A stretch of 64,000 bases of DNA from Scatophagus argus (Eukaryota; Chordata; Actinopteri; Scatophagidae), in assembly GCF_020382885.2 (NCBI RefSeq), contig NC_058501.1, positions 14,708,501-14,772,500 on the forward strand, written 5' to 3'. This document shows positions 50,650 to 60,686 of the stretch, one piece after another (position 1 is the stretch's first letter; the number at the start of each line of letters is the position of its first letter). The notes beneath the pieces were generated by a model. That model was not told the origin of the DNA, did no database searches, and worked only from the letters and a program-made list of their open reading frames with translations. The translations under genes were made by a program, and so were the position numbers.

Positions 50650-53600
50650 ATGGAGGCTCAGGCTTCAGACAACCAGCCGCCACCAAACAATGGACAACCG
50701 AATCATAAGAGAAATACCAGGGTAAGTATGCACAGATGCTGTACGTTAGCACCACATACGGCCAAAAATACAGCACTAAAACACCACTATACCTATAATA
50801 CAGTTCCATAGTGGACACGTAATGTCCTTTTTTCTTCTTAATGATTTTGTGCACTGGTTGTTGTGATGCCTGATGGCAAGCCAGCAGTCCAGTGGACTTG
50901 GTGCCAGGCGGCCTCTGTGCTCTCAGGTTTGGTTCTGTTTGTATCCTTGTTAATTAAGACCCCACTCACTGGTCTGGGCCTCGCATAGCTCGCCTGGTTT
51001 CATTGTTGTGTTTTAAAGGAATTTGTTAGCGCCCGTTTGCAAAGTCCAGCTCCTCTTCACAATGCAAACATTTCTTTAGTGTTCTGAAACTGCTTAGACT
51101 TTTCAGATTTGACATTGAGCTTAATGTGTGCTGTGACCTTGGTTCTCTGAACCAATATCCAATGGCAGTCTTCTCAGTTTTTACTTTGTGGTGTCCTAGA
51201 GCCGAGGCTCCAGGCCACATAGATCAAAAACTCTCTCTTAATGTCGACAACATGGAGAACCGTTCAGTATGCACGCTAGGCACACATGAAGGGTTCTCAC
51301 CAGAGTGGCTGGTGTCTCTTGCTTTTATACCTGTGGGATTTGGACTTCTCCACGCCTGTTGTCCATCCCCTTAAACATTACATCAGTCTTTATTCAGTAC
51401 AGTATTTTTTCAACCTGGACTAGATAGGAGCTTCCCAGGTGTCACATTTCATTCCTCTGTACCAGCTGGTCCTTTACTGTTAGGTTATCTAGGGGATTTT
51501 TCCACTTTTCTTTTAATAGTTCTAGACAATTTTCACTATAATTTCTTCTCCTTAGGCCTATTTTCCAATTTTGCTTAAGTTATTGCTGATCTCAGACACC
51601 ATTATTTCTTGGCTTTTGTTTGTAATATTTTTTTTTAAAATAATTGTTTTATGCAAGGTTACAATGAAGTTGTTACAGAGTTTACAGTGAGGTTACAGAG
51701 TTCATTGGCACCCTTACAGCTGTGAGGTTAGAGTTCATTGACTCTCTTACGGGTGTACTTTCTTAAACTAAACAGCATGACTACTTCATGTTGTCACAAG
51801 GCATTGCATGCTACGTTCTTTAGCACATCACACACTTTGTCAAAAAATTATACCACAACTTCTGAATGCTGTCAAGCTCAAAAATAATAAAAAAAGGCCT
51901 AATGTTTCAACAGGGCTCCTGGAGGGATTCTCTCAAAAATGTTTGTTTTAAACACAGCTGCTTGTATCGTTACCTTATAAGCAAGTCAGCTGCAAAACAG
52001 ACCATTAATATAGTGATATAAGAAATCCCACTGTTAAACTTTGTGTATGCTGCACAAATTAATTCATAATACACACAAGGGTTTTTTAATTTACATTCTG
52101 ATATTTTACCCTATGCAGCATTTTGAATTTCCCTTGTGTTTGGCTGCTTGTTTCTGTCTTCTGTCTCCTTTGCTTCCACAAAGTTTGAAGAAATACTATG
52201 TTTGGGACCATGTTTTCTTGTTTGACAGGGGCCTTCAGCCCACGTAGTTTTCACTTCCGGGATACAAAACATAGCCTCATGTTCATATAAATCCATCCAT
52301 ATTTTTATACGATTCAAACATCACTCTCCAGGGTGAATGCTTAGTGATCACATCACTTGTGTTTGCTGCTGTCATCTGTCAAACTGAAATTCAGGGCTCC
52401 CAACACACTTCACTGGGGGTGATGCCACAATGCACAGTGGACGGAGAGCAAAGACTTGGTGCATCATCTCAGTTTCACTCTCCTGGGAAAACACTGAGGT
52501 CTTGGCCTCAATGTTATTTGAGGTGGCCACTGTAGACATGTTTGCATATTGAACATTTGTGTTGTGGTGTGTATCAACTCTTCTTCCCCATTAAACAAGT
52601 AATATAGTGTCACTGTTCTACATTCTCATTTAATGAGAATTAAGACTAATCACTGGACTGCATGATTCCACACTGCATTGATATACTTGTCTCCATGACT
52701 GCCGCTGCTTGATGCAGGGGTCATGGAGAATGAGGAAAGGCTCTATGGCATATATAGTGTGGCGGACATGGACGAGGAGTTCAGTCCTCTGCTGACTGTC
52801 ATCCTGTCACTAATGTCTGTAATGTGTCTCTCTCCTTCATGTGGGTTTATTCCCTCCACTGACAGAGAAAGCAGCCCCAGCATTCTGCTGATATAGGTAA
52901 GTCCATATACTTGGTGTCTCTGCCAGTGCTGAGAATTGAAGCTTGAGATCTCGAGTTCCCTGCTTTGTGCCATCGGTGGTGGCATGTTCACCACTCTTTG
53001 GGCCGAGACTCATGCTGTCAGAGACGGGGTGGTTGTGATACCATCTATGTTTTGGTCTTCAGAGATCAGTGTTTGCCACTTGCAAAACATTTTCCAGTTT
53101 TTCCCACAAGTTTCCTTTTAAAAAAAACAACTTAAAACAATATTCTAAATAATTCAAGAGATGTCAACCCATTCTCCTAAGATGTTGCTTAATTGAAGCC
53201 CGGCACCATATACTCTGTTAGTCCTTAGCGATGCCTTCACGTTGTCTCAATACTGTGGGACAAACAGTGATGCACCCATGCATCTGCAGCACTGCAGAAA
53301 TTGTAATGCACTTTTTGTGCTGTGATGGTTGAACAAACACTTTTTTTTACCCTTAGAATATTTTTAACACTGCTGAATGTTTTGTTGATTTTTATTAAGA
53401 AGCCTGTGCTAAACTGGCTAATCTAAGTAAGCCTCACCTGTTTGCCAGAGTATTTTTAATTATGCTGGCATTCTATCATGCATTCGCTCTTGGACTGCTT
53501 CGTTTGTGCAAGACAGAAGTGTGATACTTCTGTGGTTGGGCACAGTCATAAGCAAACACCATAGGAGTTGGTGTTCTGCAGCCGAGTTTGTGCCTAAATG

Positions 53601-56600
53601 GGGCTTAGCTAAGAACTGCTTTTCCTGTTCTTCCCCCAGGTTTCAAAAGTGCACATGAGGAGTTTGGGTTCCTTATAGTTTTTAGTTAATATAGATAGAG
53701 TAAAATTCATTGTAGACACTGCAGGTAGTGTTAGAACACAACACACTCAGTGTCCTCTTTACTGATTATCACGATTACAGGTTTTTCCTCAGAAATGCAT
53801 AACAAAGTGGCTTGCTGATATTGTTCGTCATGAACCTTGCTGTCTCACTTTTTTATTAGATGTGGACAATTATAAAGCTTAGCTTTGTGCTGACCGCTGT
53901 TGTGTTTTCCCAGTGTTCACCAAAGGGGCATCTCTTCAGACTATGCCTTCTCTCAGCAAACTGTTGAAGCTGGTCACAGAGTGTATCATTGGTAAGCAGA
54001 GGGCTTATTTACCCCATACATCTACTCAAATGCCTTCTCTTCCTATTATTAAAATGCATAACCAGTGATCATCTTGTGTCTACAGGTCTTCAGTATGTGT
54101 GGGAGTACCGCAGCCCAAGTAAATCTGTCCCACCACACTACCAGTGCAAACTTTGTGCTGTCTCCCGTTTGCAGCATGATATGCTTGCCCACGTGAAGGG
54201 CTGGAAACATTGTTTCAGATATTTGGTGAGTATTGTTGTTTCCTTAGTTTGCCTCAAAAACATGACATTTGAAAGTTATTTGTAATATTTGTATATTTGT
54301 TTGCTTTGTGGACAGAAAAAGGTACACCCTGACAAGGTCACCCATGAAGAGGAAGAGGCCTTAAAAGACCCTGCTGTAAGAAAGACAATTAAAGAGGTTG
54401 CAGCTGAGGTGGAGAAGACAGAGGGGAGGGGACAACTCAAGGTGAGTGTCCATACAATTGGCACAAAACGTCTTGTTTGTATCCTCTAGCGTCAAGAAAA
54501 AGACTGTGATTTTGACTGCAGTGCCCTGTAGAGACTAATGACAGCATTACTGCTTGATTCCATCATGCACAGCTGCATTGTGGAAAGCGCTCCAGTGATC
54601 TCACCAGACATGCAACAGTAATTCAGAGGTGTCACAGAAGTGTGACTTGTCTATTTTTGGCCAAAACTACTTCAAGCTGCACAGAGGAAATCAAACCGTC
54701 TAGTGGAAACATTGCTTCTGATTATATTCAACAATTAAAACACAAACATATAAACATGATAAAAACAGACAACAAAAAAGAAACCTTTTAACTACCCAGT
54801 CCATTTACTTATCATGGCAGAAGCACAAAGATCAAGGAAAAAATGACCGAGTCAACAAAATCAAGCTGACAAAAACTGTGCATGCGGTGTAAAGCAGTGA
54901 GTCAGAACAAAACCATGTCACAGACAACACCCACGGGAATCAAACAGTTAAGGCAGGCCGTGTTGGCTTGGGGATGTTGCTATACGTACGGGTAAGAATA
55001 TTAGATATAGTCGAGGAGGTTAAAGTTAAAGAGCTGCATCCATCAAGATATCACAGCAATTGTGAGGCAAACAGGGAAGTTCTGCCATTTATGTCATGGA
55101 GCCATCTTCATGGAGTGTGTGATTGTGGGTATTTGTGAGTTTTCTTTGATATTATTGGTCAGAACATAGCTCTTCATAAAAATTCTAAATTTAAAAAAAT
55201 TGTATTAAATTCCTAAAAATGTCCCATGTTTATATGCGAGCATTGGCTTAATTTGTTCTATACATATTTTTTGTGTATTTGACTTGCTTATGTTCCCATG
55301 GCCTTCAGGTGATCCTGAAGGAGCCCTGTGAAGTACCTGCTTTTAAAGGACTCCGTAAGTCACTCTGCTATGAATTACATGAGTAACAAAGACTTTCCTG
55401 TCGGTTGGTTACTTCAGTTGGGAAAGTCTCACATGGCCTTTCCTCTTTCACAGGTTCTGCTGCTCCTAAAGCTAAACCTCTACCAGCACCAGGGATGGGA
55501 CCAACAGGACCACCTTTTGGTGAGGGGTTTTTTTTTTTTTTGGAAGCATAATCTAAATAATGGTGTGTTTATATGCCTTATTTCTCTTAAATTACTGCGT
55601 GTATTTAAATGTAATGAACATGTCTCTCTCGCACAGGTCCCAGGTTCTCTGACCCGAGGTTTCCAGGAGAGTTTCCTCCTCATGGTGATCCTCTTTCTGA
55701 CTATCCAGTGGGAGAGTTTGGGGGGCCTGGCTTTGGAGGTTACTCAACCAGGCAAGATTTCCTTGAGCCTGGTATGGGTCACCACCTATCTGGAGATAGT
55801 TTTGGACCAGGTGGTGGAAGAGATGGCTTTGGAAGGAGTGGACTACTGGAGGAGATACCGAACAGAATGTATCCTGATGAGTACCGGGGTAGCCAGATGG
55901 GCAGTAATTTAATGGACAGGCCAATGGACAAGCCACCGGAGAGACCAGGCTTGATGGGACCAGCCCCAGAAAGTAGCAGCCTTCCTAATACACTTCTCAC
56001 GTACTTGGTATGTGTATTATTTCTCACAGTAGGTTCCTCCATAACTTAAAGAAAAGGGGCCAGTGTTATTTTTTTTGTTCATACAATAACTTTTCAAAAT
56101 GTGTTTTTAGGATACTTTCCGGATAGAGAATGAGAGTGATGCTCAGCTTGTGCTGAAGGTGACACAAAAACTAACAGATGTGTTGATGGAGTACAGACTG
56201 AGGAGTGTATCCACGGTATGGAGCTTGTTCTTAATATTAACTGTTACTGTTGTTTTCGTATCTTGAATTTGAAACTAAATGGTAAAGAATCTGATTCAGC
56301 CTTCTTAATTCATTCTGTTTGAATATTTTATATGTAGTATGTACCTGACAATTTTAATTACTTTTTGAAGACTTGATATGAGTAAGTGTATTTGGAACTG
56401 TGTGCATCATCTTAGGTTATAACTGTTTGATTTCCTCCTCAGGGTTCTAGTCTGAATAGTTTATCAGTGAGCTCCACAAGCTTCTCCTCTACATCCTCCA
56501 GATTTCCGAGCAGTAACACCCGATACTCAAATAGTCTCTCAGGTGAGCAAGTCCCATATCTCCATTTGATGCATTTGTGATTTAAATGTAGAAAGGTCAT

Positions 56601-56771
56601 GCCAATGGTGGTTATTTACTAAGACGATCGAGAAAAACCCCCATTACTCATATCTGAAGTAATATGGAGGTCTAAATGTGAATAACAGTTGTGCTGCTCT
56701 TTTATCGTCAATGTTTTCTCTCTGCAGGTCCACCCAGATACTCTGATGGTCCAGCCAGGTATTACAAATGA
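50650..56771 (+). CDS. Unnamed protein with a matrin/U1-type C2H2 zinc finger, complete
   Basis: I do not recognise an ortholog. Eleven coding exons: 50650-50721, 52866-52896 (a 31-nt microexon), 53914-53991, 54086-54225, 54316-54441, 55309-55354, 55454-55519, 55637-56007, 56111-56215, 56443-56542, 56728-56771. All phases agree and give 392 residues. After a polar start (MEAQASDNQPPPNNGQ) comes YVWEYRSPSKSVPPHYQ, then one finger CKLCAVSRLQHDMLAHV followed by KGWKHC, spaced C-x2-C-x12-H-x5-H, which is the matrin/U1 class that usually binds structured RNA. Next are a charged helix (HEEEEALKDPAVRKTIKEV), a Gly/Pro/Met/Asp-rich low-complexity segment (GFGGYSTRQ, PNRMYPDEYRG), a conserved-looking helix (LDTFRIENESDAQLVLKV) and a Ser-rich tail ending RYSDGPARYYK. 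It is probably a nuclear RNA-binding protein; this is inferred from the finger and composition only. Confidence 0.82.
51250..51875. repeat. Dispersed repeat, copy B
   Basis: Same order of shared words as copy A at 45550: gagaaccgttca, acacatgaagggttc, cacgcctgttgtccatcccc, agacaccattatttcttggc, aataattgttttatgcaagg, catgactacttcatgttgtc, aaattataccacaact. It lies in intron 1 of the zinc-finger gene in the same plus-strand orientation. Confidence 0.75.
54442..55308. other. Intron 5 of the zinc-finger gene
   Basis: About 870 bases of AT-rich unique sequence. No exon, RNA gene or recognisable repeat was identified. Confidence 0.6.
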
Positions 56772-57321
56772 TCATTGCAAGATGCGACACCTCGATCTTC
56801 TGATCCCCGTCTTGTGCACATCAGTCACATCTGTCCAGGAGCTTAAAACTTTGATTTTGTGTACATTTTTAGTTTTCTTTTTGTTGTTGCCATCTGGTAG
56901 GCTTCTTTTTTAAAAATCTTTTTGTCTCTTTAGAAGATTAAGGACTTGGAAAGTTTTACATAAAATGGCATGCTCGTCTTCTTAAGTGTATGAATACTGT
57001 TTATTTTCCATTAAATGCAATGGAGAAAACGACATGAGTTTTGAAATGTGAAATCCACTCATTCCAAATGTGACTGCAATTAAACTATCTCCTTAAAGTG
57101 GTTTTTCAGTTCTTATGCCCCAAACACGATAATGGGGGCTGCTCCAGTAGAGCCTGAAGGTAGTCTAAGAAGTTATTGGGACACATCAAATGACTGGTTG
57201 AGGTTGATTCCTTCCGATTTTCAGATCTCTGCAGCAGAACGGCTTACAGCGGTTTCAAAGTGGATCCTATTCCAACATTGCATCGATGCAGCCAGAATCG
57301 GTCATGGGAAGTTCTTGGGTT

Positions 57322-57327
57322 AATAAA
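57322..57327 (+). terminator. Zinc-finger gene poly(A) signal (AATAAA)
   Basis: A canonical signal about 550 bases after the stop. ATTAAA variants occur earlier at 57010-57015 and 57079-57084 and could give shorter 3' UTRs. Confidence 0.55.
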
Positions 57328-57350
57328 TTGGCCATGACGGTATCAAAACA

Positions 57351-57356
57351 TTTATT
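57351..57356 (-). terminator. rbm12b poly(A) signal (AATAAA on minus strand)
   Basis: TTTATT on the plus strand, 385 bases beyond the stop of the intact rbm12b frame and about 200 beyond the end of its out-of-frame RRM. It faces the zinc-finger gene's signal at a distance of 23 bases. Confidence 0.55.
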
Positions 57357-57555
57357 TGAAAATGTACATAATGATCATTGAAGGAACATGTAGAAATGCT
57401 TAACAATGACTGACATGAAAACATGAGTATAAAACATTTAGTAACGGAGTAGATGGATGCAATCAAGCAGAATTACATTTGGATGATGAACATGAGAGAA
57501 TTAAGGTAATTCCTTGGCGATGGTGTCTGTATTTGAACTTTAATGTGCCACTTCC

Positions 57556-57840
57556 TCAAACATACCTTGCCAAGATGTCCTTCATCTGCTTCACATTAAT
57601 GCATGTAAGAAACAATTTTGACCCCAGGAAGTCTTGTCCATGGAGCCTTTCAGCCATTGCAGCAAGCTTCTGTGTTTTAAACTGAACCACTTCCTCACCA
57701 ACACCCATGCCATTATTGTCAAGCAGTAACATTATCGCTCTCAAGTCTGTAGTTGCAGAAAAGGCCCTTTATTTGTCTTTCTGATACATCTGCGGGCATG
57801 TTCCTGACGAACAGGAGCTGCTGGGTCCATGTCTGTGCTC
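57556..57840 (-). pseudogene. Out-of-frame fourth RRM of rbm12b
   Basis: On the minus strand, one frame gives LLFVRNMPADVSERQIKG then LFCNYRLESDNV (about 57730-57825), with RNP2-like LFVRNMP. A second frame gives LLLDNNGMGVGEEVVQFKT and onward to KDILARYV, stopping at 57556, with the RNP1-like end of an RRM. Together they make one RRM, but two frame changes separate them from the 501-residue frame: one near 57815-57830 and one near 57725-57735. The protein-level conservation shows that the domain was translated recently. Confidence 0.75.
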
Positions 57841-59246
57841 TGTGCTTCAGGTGTCTTAACTGGATGGGGTCTCCTCTTTCGATTCGGTTTCTTCTTTGTG
57901 TTTGACTCAAGATTCCTGAAATGAGTTTTGGCCATCATGTCTCTCATCGTTATCTTGGTGATTGATGAGACCTCAATGGCACCGGAGCCAACATGGCAGC
58001 CACTGAGATTCATTGCATATTCGTAATCCTCAGTGCAGTTAAAATTAATAAAAGCCGTGTCTGTTCTGTTGCCTTCCTTGTCAAGCAAGTGCAGTACATT
58101 TTTGTGTGCAATGTTTGGACATCCAAGCAATTCTTTTATTTCAGTCTTTGTCATTGTTTTGGGGAGATTTCTGACCATAACAGTGTAGTCCACAGTTGGT
58201 GACAAGGGAGTTGTGTCACCATTCGATTTTGCCTTTTTTGGTGGTTCAGATGGCATCCGGTTGACAGATAGCTTCTTGATCAACAGCGCAGTTGATTGTT
58301 GTTTGTGGTTTGCAGTTTCTCTAAGAGGGCTTTTCTTGTTCATGCTCTCCTCCATATTAGAAGTATTGTCACATTCTTGAAGTGCACTGGTCCACATCTT
58401 CTCAGTTGCTCCACGAATCTCCACACAACCAAGGCCCAGTGACTGTTTGTTGAAGAGAAAAGCATCACATGCTTCTTGCTCGCTTGCAAACTTCACAAGG
58501 CAGCCAGTGCCGTGTCCCAACTTGATATTCACTATGGCTTCCTGTACAGTCAACCCTTTGAAAAACCGGCAGATGACTTCTTTTGTAACCGAGGTTGGCA
58601 TACCAAAGACTCTGACATAGCCTGGCTTTGAGTTCAGAGTTTGCTCTGGTGCCCTCACCCCAGTAGACAGAACTGTGCTGTTAGTCGTGAGGAAATCCAG
58701 TTTTGGCAAGAGCTCACCATTTTCTCTTTGATGGGATGACTGAAGACCCTGGAGGACAGTACAAACCCCAAGAAGAAATGCGGTACTGGAATCAAGGGAA
58801 TTTGAGGGTTGCAGATTGGGACAGAGAGGCTGTACAGTTCTGGGATCATGTCTCGAAGCAGTAGTAGGTTGTAGATCAGGAGTGCCAGAAAAATGAGTGG
58901 CTGCATTCAGAGGCTGCAGATTTGTAGCTGGAGATGGGCGAGCCTTCTTCAAAGTAGGTGGTGTGGGGGAGGGTTTCTTTCTCTTTAACAATGACTTTAG
59001 TTTGTGCTCCAGCTCTCCCATGCTGCTTTTGTGAAGAATCACCTTTGAACCTTTGAGGAATGTGCCAGAGTACTGCATGGCAAGCTGGGCATCTCTCTCA
59101 GTAGCAAACGCAATAAAAGCCTCTCTAAGACTTCCTCCCACTATGTACACTCCACCGTCAGGTATGTGAAGGCATTTAAACAATGCCCGTATATCTTCAA
59201 TACCCGCCTTCACATCAAGCCCTTGCAATCGCAGGATTATGGCCAT
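57741..59246 (-). CDS. rbm12b: RNA-binding motif protein 12B-like, three intact RRMs, fourth RRM out of frame
   Basis: A single-exon frame of 501 residues. RRM1 at the N-terminus (MAIILRLQGLDVKAG, then HIPDGGVYIVGG and EAFIAFATERDAQ) is the signature start of RBM12/RBM12B. RRM2 lies near residues 207-280 (YVRVFGMPTSVTKEV, GTGCLVKFASEQEA), and RRM3 near 345-420 (YTVMVRNLPKTMTKTEI, TAFINFNCTEDYEYAM). A basic KKKPNRKRRPHP linker follows, and the frame stops at 57741. The gene next to tmem67 in human is RBM12B, which supports this name over RBM12. The vertebrate family normally continues into a fourth RRM. Here that domain is present but in other frames (see the separate entry), so this is either a truncated protein or a gene with assembly errors. 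RBM12-type proteins bind RNA in the nucleus; their targets are poorly defined. Confidence 0.85.
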   Translation of the reverse strand: MAIILRLQGLDVKAGIEDIRALFKCLHIPDGGVYIVGGSLREAFIAFATERDAQLAMQYSGTFLKGSKVILHKSSMGELEHKLKSLLKRKKPSPTPPTLKKARPSPATNLQPLNAATHFSGTPDLQPTTASRHDPRTVQPLCPNLQPSNSLDSSTAFLLGVCTVLQGLQSSHQRENGELLPKLDFLTTNSTVLSTGVRAPEQTLNSKPGYVRVFGMPTSVTKEVICRFFKGLTVQEAIVNIKLGHGTGCLVKFASEQEACDAFLFNKQSLGLGCVEIRGATEKMWTSALQECDNTSNMEESMNKKSPLRETANHKQQSTALLIKKLSVNRMPSEPPKKAKSNGDTTPLSPTVDYTVMVRNLPKTMTKTEIKELLGCPNIAHKNVLHLLDKEGNRTDTAFINFNCTEDYEYAMNLSGCHVGSGAIEVSSITKITMRDMMAKTHFRNLESNTKKKPNRKRRPHPVKTPEAQSTDMDPAAPVRQEHARRCIRKTNKGPFLQLQT

Positions 59247-60678
59247 TTTTCATGCCAGATCAAGTGGCATCTGAAAAGGACGACAGTGGTGAAAATCACA
59301 AACGAAATGCAACAACAGTTTTACAGTTAGGGTATTCCCACAGGATTTTCAGTCACTAAAACACGTTCGTTATACAGGAGCTGCGAAAGGAAGATAAAAA
59401 AAAATACACAAAACAAGTTTTCTACCTTCATGAAATGCGCACAAATACTTACAAACACAGCTGTTGTAAGTCAAATTTATCAAAGTTGTCGTAGCTGCTT
59501 CCTGTCTCAAGGCGGCCGTGACTACATGCTTTTATGCTCTGCGGGCGTTTCTCCGCATGTACCAGCGATGTGTCGGTTGCGAACGATCCGCTTCTTTGAG
59601 CCGACTCTTTGAAATGATCGGCGGAGTCCCTCTGACTCGTAGCCGATTTGTTTGGCTTTCTCGCTTTTTTCTGTGATTGGTCACGGTGTGTGATGGCGTC
59701 TGTGTGTCCACACTGAGCAGGAGGGGGGAGGGGAGGGGGTTCCAGACACACAGCAAACTGAGCACACAAACTGGAGTGAGGGAGAAACAAGAGAGCGCTA
59801 GAGAGAATTGGTGTTGCTGCACCTACAAAGACTACTGCATCACCCAGTACAACACCACAGCCACCAAGACCTACAGCCCAGGGTTCCTATGTGCCAGTTT
59901 TTGCAAAAGGCTATGACCCCAGTAAAACAATTATTGTCAGCTGGGGATGACAAAGGATTCAGAAGCTACACTCCTGCCCTCAATCCAATATATTCACTTC
60001 CAAGCAGCCAAAAGAACCGGCTCTCTAAAAAGAGTCGGAATTCCCATCACAACTATTGTTTGTTTTGTGTTTTTAAGGCGCATTACCGCCACCTAGGGGT
60101 TGGGAGTGCAGCTTGCAGTCGCCCCCCACCCCCACCCAGGGGTATTTCAGTAAATTACGCTAATTAATTGTCAGGAAGTGAGCAACATTCATCTGCACAG
60201 CTGACACTTCATTTCCTGCCACCCTCTCTTGAGAAAAGTAAAAAAGATTCTGAAGATAGGCCTAAGCCAAAATACAATAATAACTGTCAGCCAGCTTAAA
60301 CCTCTTGCTCCCGGTTTTACTTTACTTTATTTGTTTTAATTATTCCTAACACACAGAATTTGAGCTTATGTTGTGTCTTGATAAGGTCTTAAACAAATCT
60401 ACAGCTACAGCACACTGCGACAGATGACGAATTCCCATGATTAAGATCTCGGCCTTTTCTAAACGTTATTATTTGGGGTTACAAATGTGTTGGTAATTTT
60501 TTTTATTGGTTTAAAGTTTTGTTTATGCATATTTGTTTGCATATTAACAGTAATATTATAACATAGAACCAATATTCTTGACTTTTTTTGGTACGCAACA
60601 CGCACGTGTAAAGTTGGTTGCAACGTCACCACGCAGGAACAATAGCATTGTGGGTAAATAGGAAGACCGTTGTTTACC
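59247..60678. promoter_or_regulatory. rbm12b/tmem67 head-to-head intergenic region
   Basis: 1.4 kb between two diverging start codons. It should contain both promoters and probably an rbm12b non-coding first exon. It also contains a possible hAT-type element (59577-60050) and, just before tmem67, AATAGCATTGTGGGTAAA-type unique sequence. No TATA box is obvious. Confidence 0.5.
59577..60050. mobile_element. Possible non-autonomous hAT-like element
   Basis: The right edge, read in reverse complement, is gtgatgggaattccgactct then ttttagagagccggttcttt, which resembles a common fish hAT terminus. The left edge has ccgactctttgaaatgatc preceded by gaacgatccgcttctttgag. The shared ccgactcttt word is in inverted orientation at the two ends. 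No target-site duplication could be confirmed, so the boundaries are approximate. Confidence 0.35.
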
Positions 60679-60686
60679 ATGGCGAC
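60673..60686 (+). promoter_or_regulatory. X-box-like (RFX) motif over the tmem67 start codon
   Basis: tttaccatggcgac matches the RFX X-box consensus GTTGCCATGGCAAC at 11 of 14 positions, with the central CCATGG intact. Ciliary genes are commonly driven by RFX factors through such sites. The position on the start codon could also reflect a Kozak context that happens to resemble the site. Confidence 0.4.

Noticed and set aside
54289-54489. Separate ORF starting in intron 4 of the zinc-finger gene
   Set aside because: It is exon 5 plus read-through into flanking introns.
55328-55912. 194-codon plus-strand frame across zinc-finger gene exons 7 and 8
   Set aside because: Runs through introns in the wrong phase; the correct phase gives the Gly/Pro-rich protein.
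60670-60678. Upstream TTG as a tmem67 start
   Set aside because: The ATG at 60679 has a good context (accatgg) and gives a normal signal peptide.
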